Of a stretch of 64,000 nt of DNA, positions 9,313 to 20,335 are shown piece by piece. Position 1 is the stretch's first letter. The number at the start of each line of letters is the position of its first letter. This DNA comes from Nymphaea colorata. Taxonomy: Eukaryota; Streptophyta; Magnoliopsida; Nymphaeales; Nymphaeaceae. The stretch covers positions 21,051,934-21,115,933 of the forward strand of contig NC_045138.2 of NCBI RefSeq assembly GCF_008831285.2, in the 5' to 3' direction. A program made the position numbers and the translations under genes. Under the pieces are notes generated by a model. The model made no database searches, was not told the origin of the DNA, and saw nothing but the letters and a program-made list of their open reading frames with translations.

Positions 9313-10797
9313 TAAGAAAGCGACATCCATGGGATTTAGAGGCTGTGAGCCTGTGCCTGTACAAATGCTGCAGCAGTCAAAGACAGCACTGTAATTCAGT
9401 GGGGGAGATTTGCACAAATGGAGAGTTGAAGGTGCATAGAAGGAGGAGGGCCGGGAGAAAGCAACGGCAACGGCAACAGCAACGGCATTCTGAGGCGGTG
9501 CCTAAAGGGTGATTTAAGGAGAGTTACATCTATGATTAAAATGGTATCGAACATAAAGAAACGACAGTCGAGTCCTTCATGGCGACAAGAACACGAACGA
9601 AAAATAGAGATTGAATGTAACTAAACCAACCTAAAAACCAATTCAATCATGAAAGTTAATATCCTGATACATCTCTCAAAGAAGCTTTGCATGTGAAAAA
9701 TGATCCACTGAAGGCCAATTATATACAGAGATATAACAGTTAGAAATGTACCACAGCTAGGGAACTGTGGGTTATTCATTTTTCAAAATATCAATGCATC
9801 CATTCTTATATTTGTATCAGATAAAAGTTATTTTTCACCAAAAAGGTATATGTACATCATGTTTACAAGGTTTAAAAAATCATCCGCATGTAAACAAAAA
9901 AAAATGATCACCCTTATGGAATGAATAAAACTTATTGTGCTTAATAAAATTCAGTGCACTAATAGTAATATCCTTAATAGAATGTTCATTTCCCATCATA
10001 TTTTGCAACCCATTTTCTCTTCTCCAATGCTTTTGCTGAAACAAGGTTTTTTTAAAAAAAATCAGGTAGATCTTCAGAGCTTCCAGTTAACAGAAGGAAC
10101 TCAGCATGTTATTGAAAAAAGGGACCAAAAGGGTACCTTTCCTATTTATTTATTTGTTTATTTACCAAACAAGATAAATTGCCCCATATAGGGATGGAAA
10201 TGGGTTGGATGTAGCCTCTAACAGATCCAGTCTATCTGCAGTTTTGGATCTGAAATCCAAGTCAGATTCCGGCGATAATGAATTCAAGTGTCTGAATTTG
10301 AAAATTGAATCGGATGAGGACGTGGAAAAACGAAAAATCCATTACCCAATCGGATGTTTATGTAAAACCAAATCTGAATTCGAATCCACTCAGATCTTAT
10401 TTAGCAAAACCAAATCTCGTCTAGTTGTGTATTATGGTTTCTGAACGTTTTAATATTAGACTGATTTAAAATGGTTTTGCCGGATATCCAATCAGAATCC
10501 ATTCATTGGCATACTTGTGGATGGATTCGTTTGAATGTCAAGAATCAGACGTCCACAGGAACATCCATGGATAATCAAACTAGTAATAAAATCAGATCTA
10601 ACATCAAATTTTTTAGATGCACATTTTACTTTCATGTATTGTCAAATGCCTGATCTAAATAAAGAGGTTGGATTTGATCTTATCTTGGTGGATCTAAAAA
10701 ATGAAGAGAATGAGATCAGATCAGATCTGAGGCAAGCAGATGCTTCCCATTCAAACCAAGCCCAACCTCTTCAGTCTCTTTATTCATTTTGCCTTGT
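9313..10797. other. Intergenic with degenerate repeats
   Basis: Contains an imperfect hexamer run (GGCAAC)n at 9463-9488 and a repeat at 10,190-10,740 built of 'ggatctgaaatccaa'-type motifs shared with other places in the window. No supported gene. Confidence 0.5.
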
Positions 10798-10875
10798 GTG
10801 GCATAACACAACTGGTTGGGCTGGTGGGGCAGTGAAAACCAAGTCATCAGTTCAATTCTTGTGAGTGCTACTCTT
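10798..10875 (+). mobile_element. tRNA-derived SINE 5' end relic
   Basis: Shows a box-A-like ACTGGTTGGGCTGGTGGGGC and, about 35 bases on, a box-B-like AGTTCAATTCTTGTGAGTG. This spacing and wording resemble the 5' region of Au-type plant SINEs. Related pieces occur near 46,125 and 47,625. The 3' end is not defined, so this is a partial call. Confidence 0.55.
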
Positions 10876-11340
10876 TTGAACTAAAAATAGTGATAGACAC
10901 TACTTTTGAGTTGACGGAGTAATCGTAAGTTCATGAAGTTTTCCAGAATTGCCCTAAACTCTTGGGGCACTTGGAAGAGAGGAGAGGCTTCCAGTTGTCT
11001 CCCTACATTTCTTATTCATGTCCATCTAACGTTCTCAACTGCCACATCCTAAACATGATATCAAATGTTTAATAAGAAAAAAAAAGGGCAGAAACTTTTT
11101 CTTAAAGAAAGAAAAAGGACAAAGAAACATTATCAAGCTGCATGACCACAAAAGGCAAATGTGATGTGTACAAGTCATTCATTTTGGACAAACATGACGA
11201 AGTGCCTCGCCATGAACCCTAAGTTGCCAAGCTGCTATTTTGGTGAAATATTTTGGATCTAGAAGATTTTCACCAGCAATATCAATATGGTTCCTATGTT
11301 GAAAAACAAAACACTTTTTTTTTTACATAGACATTTAACT

Positions 11341-11768
11341 TGTAACACCTCAAAAGTTTAGCCTTTTATTAAAAATTGTGAGAGATCTTCAAGAACATAT
11401 ATAGATGGCTGTTAAGTTGTTGGTTCTCCTGGTTCTTAGTCTTTTTGGGGTTGAAATTGAAACTGTTAGAGGGCAGGTTGGGATCCGCTGTACTAGGGAC
11501 TTGAGACCATGAGTAGATCAGGTTGTTATAGTGGTATTAAAACACAGTTTAACACTCTAACCTAGGGTTCCACGCACAAATGAATGTGTCTTAAAGGCTA
11601 AAAGTTTAGTCTCGTATTGAATTTTGTGAGAGATATTTTAGAACTTATAAATGGAGATGTTAGTTGTCTCATTTCTAACATTTTTAAGGCTGAAACCAAA
11701 AGTGCTAGGGGGGTTGAGATCTCTACCAGAATAAGGGCCCAAGCTCAAGAGTGGGTCAGGTTGTTACA
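11341..11768 (+). mobile_element. TRIM (miniature LTR retrotransposon)
   Basis: Two direct repeats of about 190 bp (11,341-11,530 and 11,585-11,768) start TGTAACA/TGTGTCT and end GTTATA/GTTACA. They share text such as AAAAGTTTAG and TTGTGAGAGAT. Directly after the first repeat lies TGGTATTAAAAC, which resembles the primer-binding site complementary to initiator Met-tRNA (TGGTATCAGAGC). The interior is only about 54 bp and codes for nothing, as expected for a TRIM. It is flanked by TAACT and AAACT. The paralogous site in duplicate copy B (near 13,960, ATTGAACTGGTTG) has no insertion. Confidence 0.85.
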
Positions 11769-12188
11769 AAACTGGTTGTGAAAAATTGATTTAGACAACA
11801 ATAAGTATGATTTTATTTTTTATTCTTAAAATTTTGAACATGAACATTCATATGGTCAGTTTTTTTTTCTTGTAAAGAAAATGCTTCATCTAAGATTCCA
11901 CCGCCTCGCTTTTCTTTTTGTTAGAAAAAAACAGTAATTTTGTTTTTCATAGTTATCTCCATTAACATAGACTCTTTATCAAGAGTTACCAATGGATGTA
12001 AAATAGCATATAACAAAAGGGTATGAAGCAATGATAAACAAAGACCCAATCCAAGGAGCAATCTGTTTCACTTCACCAAATGGTCCACCAACAACCGCCT
12101 TTCATACAATATACTCTTAGCTTCTAGCAATACATAGTATAGTAATACCCTCAACACGTGTTCGGGTGCCCCAGGGACGAACACGTGT

Positions 12189-12241
12189 TAGGGATGTGCA
12201 ATGAGTCAAGCTAACTCAGGCTCATCTTGAAGTCACCCCTA
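12189..12241. mobile_element. Internally deleted MITE remnant
   Basis: A 53-bp piece that begins AGGGATGTGCAATGAGTC and ends GTCACCCCT, matching the left end of the MITE at 12,684. It looks like a deletion derivative and abuts the next element. Confidence 0.55.
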
Positions 12242-12242
12242 G

Positions 12243-12430
12243 GGAAGTGGCGTAGCCACATGGTGGCTGGTGCTGGCAGTTGCCCACACCAGCCTCACAA
12301 AATTAATTAATATATATGTTAATATTTTGGTATATTTGATTGTTATACATGTAAGTGCCCCAAACAAATTATAAGAATCGAATGAGTGCTTCCATCAAAA
12401 AAAAAAAAAAATTCTGGTTCCACTAGTGCC
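12243..12430. mobile_element. hAT-type MITE relic (AGTGGCGTAGCC end)
   Basis: It begins AAGTGGCGTAGCC and ends TCTGGTTCCACTAG, inverted-repeat ends like those of the elements at 9145 and 48,585. It has a poly-A run inside and no ORF. Target repeats are not clear. It is absent from the matching part of duplicate copy B. Confidence 0.6.
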
Positions 12431-12683
12431 CGGGGGCAAACACGTGTTCGGCCCCGAACACACAACCAAGCTCCCCGAGAACCATACGTGTGCCCAAGCT
12501 GCTAGCCTACATGAAATAGCTGGTGACCCAATCTCAATTTAGCAAGAACCATATTCCAAAACAAAAGAAAAATGAGAGTGATCGGCTGGAAAGGTAAGCA
12601 AAACAAAAAGCCTATTAGTTTTGCATATAAAGGGCATATATTGGGTCTTTGGCAGTTCATTGCTTCACTAAACATCTTAGAAT

Positions 12684-13081
12684 TAGGGATGTGCAATGGG
12701 TCAAGCTAACTCGGGCTCATCTTGAAGTCACCCGTGTAAGCTCGCCTTGAGCTTTACTTGTTTAACGAGTCAAGCTCGAGCTTGGGTTAAAACTCAAGTT
12801 ATAAACAAGTCAAGTTTGAATTATATCAGATTGACTTGTTTAAAGTGGATTGGGCTTGTGTTTTCTCCATTTTGTTAGGGGTAAGTCAGTAATTTTTGAT
12901 TAATTTTAATACCATTTTGTATTTTTTATTTTCATTTAAAGAAATATGAATCAAGTGGCATGAGCTTAAATGAGTCAAACTCGAGCTCAAACTGGGTTAA
13001 CTGAGTCAAACTCGAGCTCGACTCATAAGCTCAACTTGAACACATTGAGATCGAGCCGAGCTCAATTATCATACATCCCTA
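12684..13081. mobile_element. hAT-type MITE (TAGGGATGT ends)
   Basis: A 398-bp element with ends TAGGGATGT and ACATCCCTA and a GAGCTCGAG-rich body like the element at 7875. It is flanked by CTTAGAAT (12,676-12,683) and CATAGAAT (13,082-13,089), an 8-bp repeat with one mismatch. The same insertion is present at the equivalent place in duplicate copy B (14,536), so it predates the duplication. Confidence 0.82.
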
Positions 13082-13593
13082 CATAGAATGTTGTTGTGGT
13101 GGATGGCTAGTTAGGAAGTGCATGTGCAGCAGCCCCATTCCACTAAGTCATCAATTTGTAGAACAAAAGGGCAGCATTTGATACCTCAACTTTTATCAAT
13201 AGCGCCGCAAATGGACCAGATATGGTACGAGGGTCATTCTTAGGCCACGTCATAACGGAATCTGACTCGGGCTCTAATGCTGTTCAGTTGTCTAATTCAC
13301 TATAAGGACATAGATAGGTGGGGGCTCCGTGGGGGCATTAGAGCCATAAGCCCCTTATGTAAAAGCTTAAATTAGTGATTGACAGCTTAAAATAGTAGGT
13401 CCAGTCATATAGAACAGCCCCACGAGACCCCGATCACTATCCCATGGCCAATTGAAATATCAGTCACTTAAAATTTCTTTAATTTTAAATAGACATTTTT
13501 AAACATTTATCCTCATATATATAAGTGTCCTAATAGATATAAGTATTTCTAAACAAGTGCTCCTCCAGCCAATTTTTCTGACTCCGTCATTGA

Positions 13594-15080
13594 TCTCAAA
13601 CATGATATCCAATGTCTAATGAAGAAAAAGGAGAAAAAAAAAACAAAAAAAAAATCTTAAAAGAATGAAAAGGACAAGGAAAATTTATCAAGCTGGGTAA
13701 CCACAAAAACAAATGTGATGTGCACAATTCAATCAATTGGAACAAAGATGAAGAAACCAATGCTCCTACCATCCATGTAGAGACAACACTACCGACACCA
13801 TTGATGCGTTGACAAGAGAAAAAGAAGAGCCTGAGCATGAACCCAAAGTTGCCAAGCTGCCATTTTGGTGAAATATTTTGGATCTAGAAGGTTTCTGCCA
13901 ACTATATCAATATGGTCCCTATAAAGAACATTTTTTTCCCACGTAAAAATTGAACTGGTTGTGAAAAATCTGATCTAGACAACAATAGATATGATTTCAT
14001 TTTGATTCTTAAAATTTCGGACATGAACATCACATTCATATGGTTAGCTTTTTATAAAGAAAATGCTTCAGCTATATAAGGTCCCACCGTATGGTTTTTT
14101 TTGTCAGGACAAAAATTGTAAACCAACAAGAGCCTTTCATCTAGTTGTTTGCGTACAATCATCAATATACTCTAGCTTCTATCAAGACATAGTACAGTAA
14201 TACCCTAGGGCCGAACACGTGTTCGGGTGCCCCAGGACCGAACACGTGTTTGGACTTGGCTTCTTAGACATAGCACAGCAACACCCTCGGCTCGAACATA
14301 TGTTCGAGCTTTCGCAGGGCCAACACGTGTTTGGCCACGAACACACAACCAGGCACCTCTAGAACCACATGTGTGCCCAATCTGCTAGTAGACAAGAAAC
14401 AGGTGGTGACCCAATCTCAATTCAGCAAGGACCATATTCCAAATCAAAAGAACAATAAGAGTTCACTGGGTGGAAAGGTAAAGACAAAAGATAGGGACAA
14501 TTAAGTAAACCCAATTAGAGGGCATCTCTTAGAATTGTGGATGTACAATAAGTCGAGCCAACTTGGGCTTGATTCGAACTCACCCGTATAAGTTCGACTG
14601 GAACTCGACTCGTTTAATAAATGACACGAGTTAGAAACCAATTGAGTTACAGAAGCTCTACTTGTTTAAACTCAACTCAAATTTTAATACCTTTTTTGTA
14701 CTTTTTCATTTTTATTTAAAGAAAAAAAATGTATGAATCAAGTGACATGAGCTTAAACAAGTCGAACTCGAACTCAGACTCGGCTTTACCAATTTCATTG
14801 TACATTCCTACTCGAATGTTGTTGCGGTAGCTCAATATTGTACATCGCTACTTTGAATGTTGTTGTGGTAGATGGCTGGTTAGGAAGTGCATGTGCAGCA
14901 ACCGGTCGATGGAGGTACCAAATGATTTATACACCAAAAAGACAGCATTTGATACGACAATGTTTAGCAGTAGGGCCCTGCAAATGGGCCACATCTGGTA
15001 TGAAGGTTCTATCATTCTTCATCTGCATCATAACTGAATCTGACAGGGCATCTAATGCTGTTTCGCTGTCTAATTCATTA
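13594..15080. repeat. Segmental tandem duplication, copy B
   Basis: Colinear with 11,051-13,302 but without the TRIM and without the elements at 12,189-12,430. It keeps the older MITE at 14,536-14,810. About 290 bp separate the two copies. No coding sequence is apparent. Confidence 0.85.
14536..14810. mobile_element. hAT-type MITE, paralogue of the 12,684 insertion
   Basis: Starts directly after CTTAGAAT, the same flank as in copy A, and ends TACATTCCTA. It is about 275 bp, shortened internally compared with 398 bp in copy A. Confidence 0.75.
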
Positions 15081-16952
15081 GTAGTGCTGCAAAACAGCCA
15101 CCAGCTTAGTCACTCTCCAGACATGCCTGCCATGCTTTTTTTGCTTGTCAGTTGAAGTTCTCAGTTGCAAGTTCATCAACCAAGACAGTAATGTTACACC
15201 TGCTCTTAAGCTGCAAACAGAGAACTGCCATCTGCTTGATGAAGGAAGGAATTTAAATAGCATGCATATTATTAGCTTGACTTCCGGGAAATATGACTTC
15301 TAAGAAGAAGCCATTTGTTCATTCATTTATTATATGAAGAAACTGCACCCTGGTCGAAAGACTTGGTGGCTTACTTAAAATACTCCATGGATAGCCTATA
15401 TTTCTCATTTGTGCAGAGAACAGACAGCCATAAAGGCTGAACTGTGACTGTTTATGCGAAACAGACGCTTGCTTGCAAGAGGGAAAGCAAATAACCCTTT
15501 CAAGTTAGGTGAGTGTGCTTTGTCAGTTTCCTGATGTGAAATGGGTGGTGTTAAAAATCATGAATCAAGGTCCAACCTTGTCATCTGCAACTCAGGTTTC
15601 TCAGTTTCATGATGTTCTTCTTGTAAAGCTAGGTTTCTCTTGGTGCTTCTTGCAACTCATAGTTCATGTAAATACAATTTTCAAGTCCAATACCAGTTCT
15701 AGTGTTGAGACCAAGATTTCCTACCAGAAGTTGGAGATCAATAACCAGAGATCCATCATCTCTCACCAAATCTAGTAAATTGTCTAACTGATCCATGCCC
15801 AGGATGCATTTCTTGACACAATCGTGTGGCCAGTGTCTAAGCTGTAGATCCAAGCAGCGAAAAAGAGATTCAGTATCTGGAGTAACTACAAGGATTCAGA
15901 GGATCAAAAGAACAGAAAGGGAAAGAAGAGGAAGGTAAATGGGATTCATTTAACTGAACACCACAACAGCAAGCTTCATGAACGTAAAATAACAAGAAGC
16001 AATTCATGTACTAATAATGGGGAACCGAACACCGAGCGGGTGAAGAAAGCAAAAGGAAGAAAGGAAGAGGAACACACTTGAATGTCATGCTTTAAATCAT
16101 GAGCCTTTCAGGACACTTCGTACTTTTCTTATAATTTTTCTTTTCCAGTTTCAACTTCAATGATCTTCGCTATTGCAATGATCATTAATATCATGATTTC
16201 ATGGCGATCAGATTCTCACTTTCATTTGAGGAATGAAAACCTAAAACAGAATTGATGACAATACAGGTGTAAAGTGTGTTCACTGCAAAGCTCATCGCCA
16301 GAAACTGAACCTTTTTTCCCTCTCCCTTCCCTCCTTCACAGTCAAGCAAAACTTTGATGATTCCACCAAACACTTTTTCCTGTAATGCTGTGGTGGGCAG
16401 CCGCCGCAGCAACAGAAGCAGCTCGTCCCCCACCCTCTTGCTATTCCTAAGCCATGCGAAAATTCATTTTCATAATCAAAGCTCCAAAAGGAACCTCCTC
16501 TCCTCTCGGTGCCTCCAGAAGCTAAGAGAGCAGCCGATCTGGAAAAGGTAGATAAGATTTCCACTTCTGTATCGAAGGGCCAGATTGCCTATGCCCACCT
16601 CTCTCTTTCTCTCCCTGAAACTTCGAATCGCATGAGAGAATCAGAGAAACCAACAATCAATCGAATCTCCTCTTTTTCAACATCATATGATACAATATAA
16701 GCAAATACTGGTTTTCTTCATAAGGGTGATTACAGCAAAACATAAACAAAATCTTTTTCTTTTTGGACAACAGCCGACTCGGAGACCAAAGACTACCACT
16801 GTTCACTACATTACAACAGACCACAGATAAGACCACGAACAGAGAGGGTATCTATGTATCATCGTAATTACCATCACCATGATTCGGTTCATCTATTTAT
16901 GTACTCGGAAAACATAGCCATTAGATGACGGAGGAGATACAAAGGCCGGTAT
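15081..16952. other. Intergenic / 3' flank of the MCTP gene
   Basis: No recognised gene. A minus-strand frame at 15,629-15,853 (rich in Leu and Asp) has no family I can name. The last few hundred bases probably include the 3' UTR of the minus-strand MCTP gene. Confidence 0.45.
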
Positions 16953-19900
16953 CTACAGGAGCCGATCGGTCTGGGCGGGAAGCCGACGGAAGAAGTTGAC
17001 AGGGACAGAGGGGAGCTTGCTCCGGAAGCGCGGGTGGCGCAAGAAATAGAGCCCCGCCAGCACGGCCACCACCTGGAACGGCGTCACGTAGAGGAAGACT
17101 GCCATGCAGAGGCAGAGCACCACGAATATGGTGGTGGCGCGCGGGTCTCGCCAGCTGAGTATCCCCTGCAGGCGCTCCCCCTGAGTGGCCAGGTCCCCCA
17201 CCACCGTCTGCACCCTCCCCGCGACGTTCCTCAGCCGGTCGTACCTCATCCTCACGATGTCCGGCGGCCGGCTCGTCGGGAACGTGTCAAACTCCTCGTC
17301 GAGCTCGTCCGGGTGGGCCCGCTCCGCCTGCGACAGCTTCGTGTCCATGTGTGGGGGTTTCCGCGGCCGGAACCGGTAGTTCCAGAGCCCGATCAGGAAG
17401 AGGTAGAGGAAGACCGTCGGCAGGATCAGCTCCGGGTAGCACACCAGTATGAGGAAGAGGACGTGGACCAGAACGGTGGTCACCGGGTTCGTCCAGTTGC
17501 GGATGTCGTTGAACCACTTGCCGACGGCGAAGACCCCATGAAACAGCGACATTATCCGGTAGAAGTTCGCCTTGCTCCGCCGGAGGCTGAACATGTGCTG
17601 GTCGATGTCCAGCATGAAATCGACCGCCTCCTTGCGCAGCGGTGGCTCCGCCCGGCCAAGGCGCGCCGCAACGATCTGGATGGCATGGTGGCGGAGGAGA
17701 TCCAGATGCATGACCGAGATGGGGTTGACGTAGTGCATCTTGGGCAGCAGCGGCTGGCTGTACATGTGCATCATGTTGATGAAGGACGAGCAGGTAAAGC
17801 GGACGGCAAGGTGGAGTTCGCCGGTCTTCTTGAGGCCGGAGGGGTGCAGAACAAGAAGAGGGTAGTAATGGGTGTAGACGCGGTCAGTCTCCAGCGTCGA
17901 CAGCCGGATGCGGACCTTGCCGATGCGCTGGTCCTTGGCGTCCTTGGCGTCGCCGAGCTGGGAGTTGTCGAAGACGCAGATGGTGATGACGGTGCAGGGG
18001 TCGTAGACCTCCCAGGTGTACTGCTCGTTCCAACTGGGGCAGAGGGAGTCGATGAGCGTCCGCGTCCGAACCCACTTCTGGCCGTACTTGGCGACGCAGT
18101 AGGCGTCGATGCTGCCGCGGCCGTTCTTCGTCTTCAACGGCAGGAGGTTCCGGGCGCCGAGGATCCCCACCTCCAGCACGCCGATGCTCTGCTTCCACAG
18201 CTGCCTAGCCGTCGGCCGGAGGTCACTGCTGTAGTATGTCGACTCATCCAGCACGTGATACCCGCCGTCGAGGCACACTCGGAGGTGGATCCGGCTCGCG
18301 AACTTCACCTCCTTCTTCTTCTCGCCGTTGGTTCCCTCCGGCGTCGCCACGGACGGTTTCTCGAGGTTGTACCACTTGGCGTCTACCATCTTGTTGTCGT
18401 TCCGGCGAGGCACCATGGACAGCGGCAGGATCAGGCGGCCGATGGTCTCCTCCTTGTTACCCCCAATCCTGTCGTCCACGGAGATGACGAGGTGCTCCTC
18501 AAAGGGGTCCGCCGCCACGAAGAGGAGCTCCTCGTTCCAGAGCGGATTCACGGTGCGCATCTGGGACGGGGAGGGCCTAGTCCGCCGCAGCTGTTGGCCC
18601 AGTTGGACCTTCACCCAGGCGTCGGGCATCCGCCCCTTCTCGCCGCCGGGCACCAGGTCCTGCGCCTCGATCACGCATACCCGGACGTAGCAGAGCTTGG
18701 GGGAGAAGTAGACCTTCGATTTGGTGTGGTGGATGGCGCCCGGAGGAACTGAGACCGCGTCGGAATGCCAGGCCTCCGGGTAGGCCTCGTCGGCCTGCGT
18801 CCCCCTCCAGACGGCCAACATGATCTCCCCTTTCACCTTGGACTCCCCCTTCTTGTCTTCCAACCGGTACCATTGCGGTGCCAGGGGGCTGTCCGGCGGC
18901 ACCCTCACCGGGATCTCGCACAGGTCGAAGACCACCTTGCCGACGAAGTCGTCCTTCACCAAGTCCTTGTCCTTCACCGTGATTTCGAGCACGCTCGCCT
19001 GCAGCCGCTCCTTGGAGAAGGCGAACACCTGGTTCCACACCGGGTTCAGGGTCTTCTCGTGGTGCTTCGTGGTACCCTTGTAGTTGCCGAGCTTCACCTC
19101 CACGTAGGGGTCGCAGCTCCCACTGACGTCCATGGCGGGCAGGTCCTTCGCCTTCACCACGCTCACGTACAGGAACTCCAGCTGCTCCACCAGGTCGTAG
19201 GTGCTCGCCGTCTTGTCCCGCCGGTTGTAGTACCCGACCACCCCACCCAGCGGCGGCGACGTCTCCACCAGACCGAACTCCGCCTCCTTGCGCTGCAACT
19301 GGTGGAGGGAAGCCGGGTGGGGAGCCACCACGATGGGCGGGGGTTGTGCCGGAGGGTGGGCGTGCATCGAAAAGATCTGCTCGACGCGGGCCTGCTCCGG
19401 CTTCTTGTGCTCCACATGGGGCTTCCCCTTGCTCGATGTCTGCTTGTGGACTTCAGCGGCGGCCTTGGCTTCGGCCGCCGGCGGCGGGAGGTCGGAAAAC
19501 TCCATGGCCTTCTCCTTATCCTTCTTCTTCTTCTTCTCCGCCTTCTGCTCCAGTTCCTCCGGCGCAGCGGCCGGAGGAACGGGAGCAGCAGGAGGAGGCT
19601 TGGGCACCGCGGCAGAACCTTCGTCGATGTACAAGTTGAGGGCGATTTCGCCCCGAATGTGGGAGAAAAGGCCGCGCTTGTCGAGGGGGAACCGCTGCGG
19701 GGCGGCGTCGGCGGCGCGAGGAACGGAGGAACCCGAGATCTTGACGCGGCCTAGGAAGTTCTTGTGGTGGCCGGGGGCACCGGACCTGCGATCATTGTAG
19801 ACATCGACGACGATTGTCTGGCTTTGGAGGGCGTCGGGGTCGGTGACGTTAAACTCCAGTCTTTCGTTCCACACGGGGTTGAGGTCCCTCTCCCTGGTCG

Positions 19901-20012
19901 CCGTCCTCATCCGCTGCCCGTCGAAATCCACCTCCACGAAGGGGCTGGCCGACCCTTGCCCATCCTTCGGCATCAGGTCACTGGCATCCAGTATCTCCGC
20001 CACCAGCTTCAT
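16953..20012 (-). CDS. Multiple C2 and transmembrane region protein (MCTP/FTIP family)
   Basis: An intronless ORF of 1,019 residues. ATG at 20,012 (MKLVAEILDASDLMPKDGQG) is chosen because the 13 codons in frame upstream start from TTG and lack homology, whereas family members begin at this C2 strand. Order: C2A (about 1-110), a Pro- and Lys-rich linker (about 125-245, with KKKKKDKEK), C2B from the family hallmark STYDLVEQLEFLYVSVVKAK (about 270-385), C2C (about 438-545), C2D (about 610-720), and a C-terminal PRT_C region with hydrophobic membrane stretches near 848-872 and 960-990. Conserved Asp residues of the calcium loops (DPYVEVKLG) are present in C2B. MCTPs tether endoplasmic reticulum to plasma membrane at plasmodesmata, and relatives move florigen or act in signalling. 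The closest match from memory is Arabidopsis MCTP6-type. Lack of introns and high GC are normal for this family. Confidence 0.96.
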   Translation of the reverse strand: MKLVAEILDASDLMPKDGQGSASPFVEVDFDGQRMRTATRERDLNPVWNERLEFNVTDPDALQSQTIVVDVYNDRRSGAPGHHKNFLGRVKISGSSVPRAADAAPQRFPLDKRGLFSHIRGEIALNLYIDEGSAAVPKPPPAAPVPPAAAPEELEQKAEKKKKKDKEKAMEFSDLPPPAAEAKAAAEVHKQTSSKGKPHVEHKKPEQARVEQIFSMHAHPPAQPPPIVVAPHPASLHQLQRKEAEFGLVETSPPLGGVVGYYNRRDKTASTYDLVEQLEFLYVSVVKAKDLPAMDVSGSCDPYVEVKLGNYKGTTKHHEKTLNPVWNQVFAFSKERLQASVLEITVKDKDLVKDDFVGKVVFDLCEIPVRVPPDSPLAPQWYRLEDKKGESKVKGEIMLAVWRGTQADEAYPEAWHSDAVSVPPGAIHHTKSKVYFSPKLCYVRVCVIEAQDLVPGGEKGRMPDAWVKVQLGQQLRRTRPSPSQMRTVNPLWNEELLFVAADPFEEHLVISVDDRIGGNKEETIGRLILPLSMVPRRNDNKMVDAKWYNLEKPSVATPEGTNGEKKKEVKFASRIHLRVCLDGGYHVLDESTYYSSDLRPTARQLWKQSIGVLEVGILGARNLLPLKTKNGRGSIDAYCVAKYGQKWVRTRTLIDSLCPSWNEQYTWEVYDPCTVITICVFDNSQLGDAKDAKDQRIGKVRIRLSTLETDRVYTHYYPLLVLHPSGLKKTGELHLAVRFTCSSFINMMHMYSQPLLPKMHYVNPISVMHLDLLRHHAIQIVAARLGRAEPPLRKEAVDFMLDIDQHMFSLRRSKANFYRIMSLFHGVFAVGKWFNDIRNWTNPVTTVLVHVLFLILVCYPELILPTVFLYLFLIGLWNYRFRPRKPPHMDTKLSQAERAHPDELDEEFDTFPTSRPPDIVRMRYDRLRNVAGRVQTVVGDLATQGERLQGILSWRDPRATTIFVVLCLCMAVFLYVTPFQVVAVLAGLYFLRHPRFRSKLPSVPVNFFRRLPAQTDRLL

Positions 20013-20335
20013 TTTTGCTTCCTCCCCAACTCCCCCCACTGATCTTCGCAACTCCCAACCTCAAAAGTAGTCGAAACAACAGAACCCCAAAATAACTCTT
20101 CTTCTTCTTCCACTGGTCTTTCCAACTCCCAACCTCGAGTATAAGAAACAAAAGAACCCCAAAATGACACTTCTTTCTTCTTCTTCTTCTTCTTCTGGTT
20201 TCTAGCAGAGAAAGGGAGGAGAGAGGGTGAGGAAGGGAAGGAGAGAGAGAGATCAGTCTGGTTTTATGTACTCTGCGCTTCTTTTTCCCCTTTTCTTCTT
20301 TTCACTTTTGGGATATTTGGGGTATCAGTATCATG
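20013..20335 (-). promoter_or_regulatory. MCTP leader and probable core promoter
   Basis: Read on the minus strand, the 200 bases before the ATG are (GAA)n-rich, typical of a plant 5' UTR. Further upstream lies GAGTACATAAAACC (near 20,265), a TATA-like box followed by CT-rich sequence. The transcription start is not known; this is an inference from composition. Confidence 0.4.

Larger units (their letters stand above)
11051..13302. repeat. Segmental tandem duplication, copy A
   Basis: This stretch and 13,594-15,080 are colinear diverged copies. Shared landmarks include AACATGATATC at the start, GCCATTTTGGTGAAATATTT-like text, a G-box-rich block, a hAT MITE in the same site, and TGCTGTTCAGTTGTCTAATT-like text at the end. 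Copy A is longer because it carries extra insertions (the TRIM at 11,341 and the elements at 12,189-12,430). No gene is evident in either copy. Confidence 0.85.

Noticed and set aside
15629-15853. Minus-strand 74-codon frame as an exon
   Set aside because: No splice partner or recognisable family; left as unexplained intergenic sequence.
17034-18752. 572-codon open frame on the plus strand
   Set aside because: It is the GC-rich antisense of the MCTP gene; the predicted protein is His/Arg/Val-rich with no domain, and it overlaps C2 coding on the other strand.
18765-19754. 329-codon open frame on the plus strand
   Set aside because: Also an antisense shadow of MCTP caused by high GC at third positions.
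20013-20051. 13-residue N-terminal extension of MCTP
   Set aside because: It starts from TTG and the family N-terminus begins at MKLVAEI.
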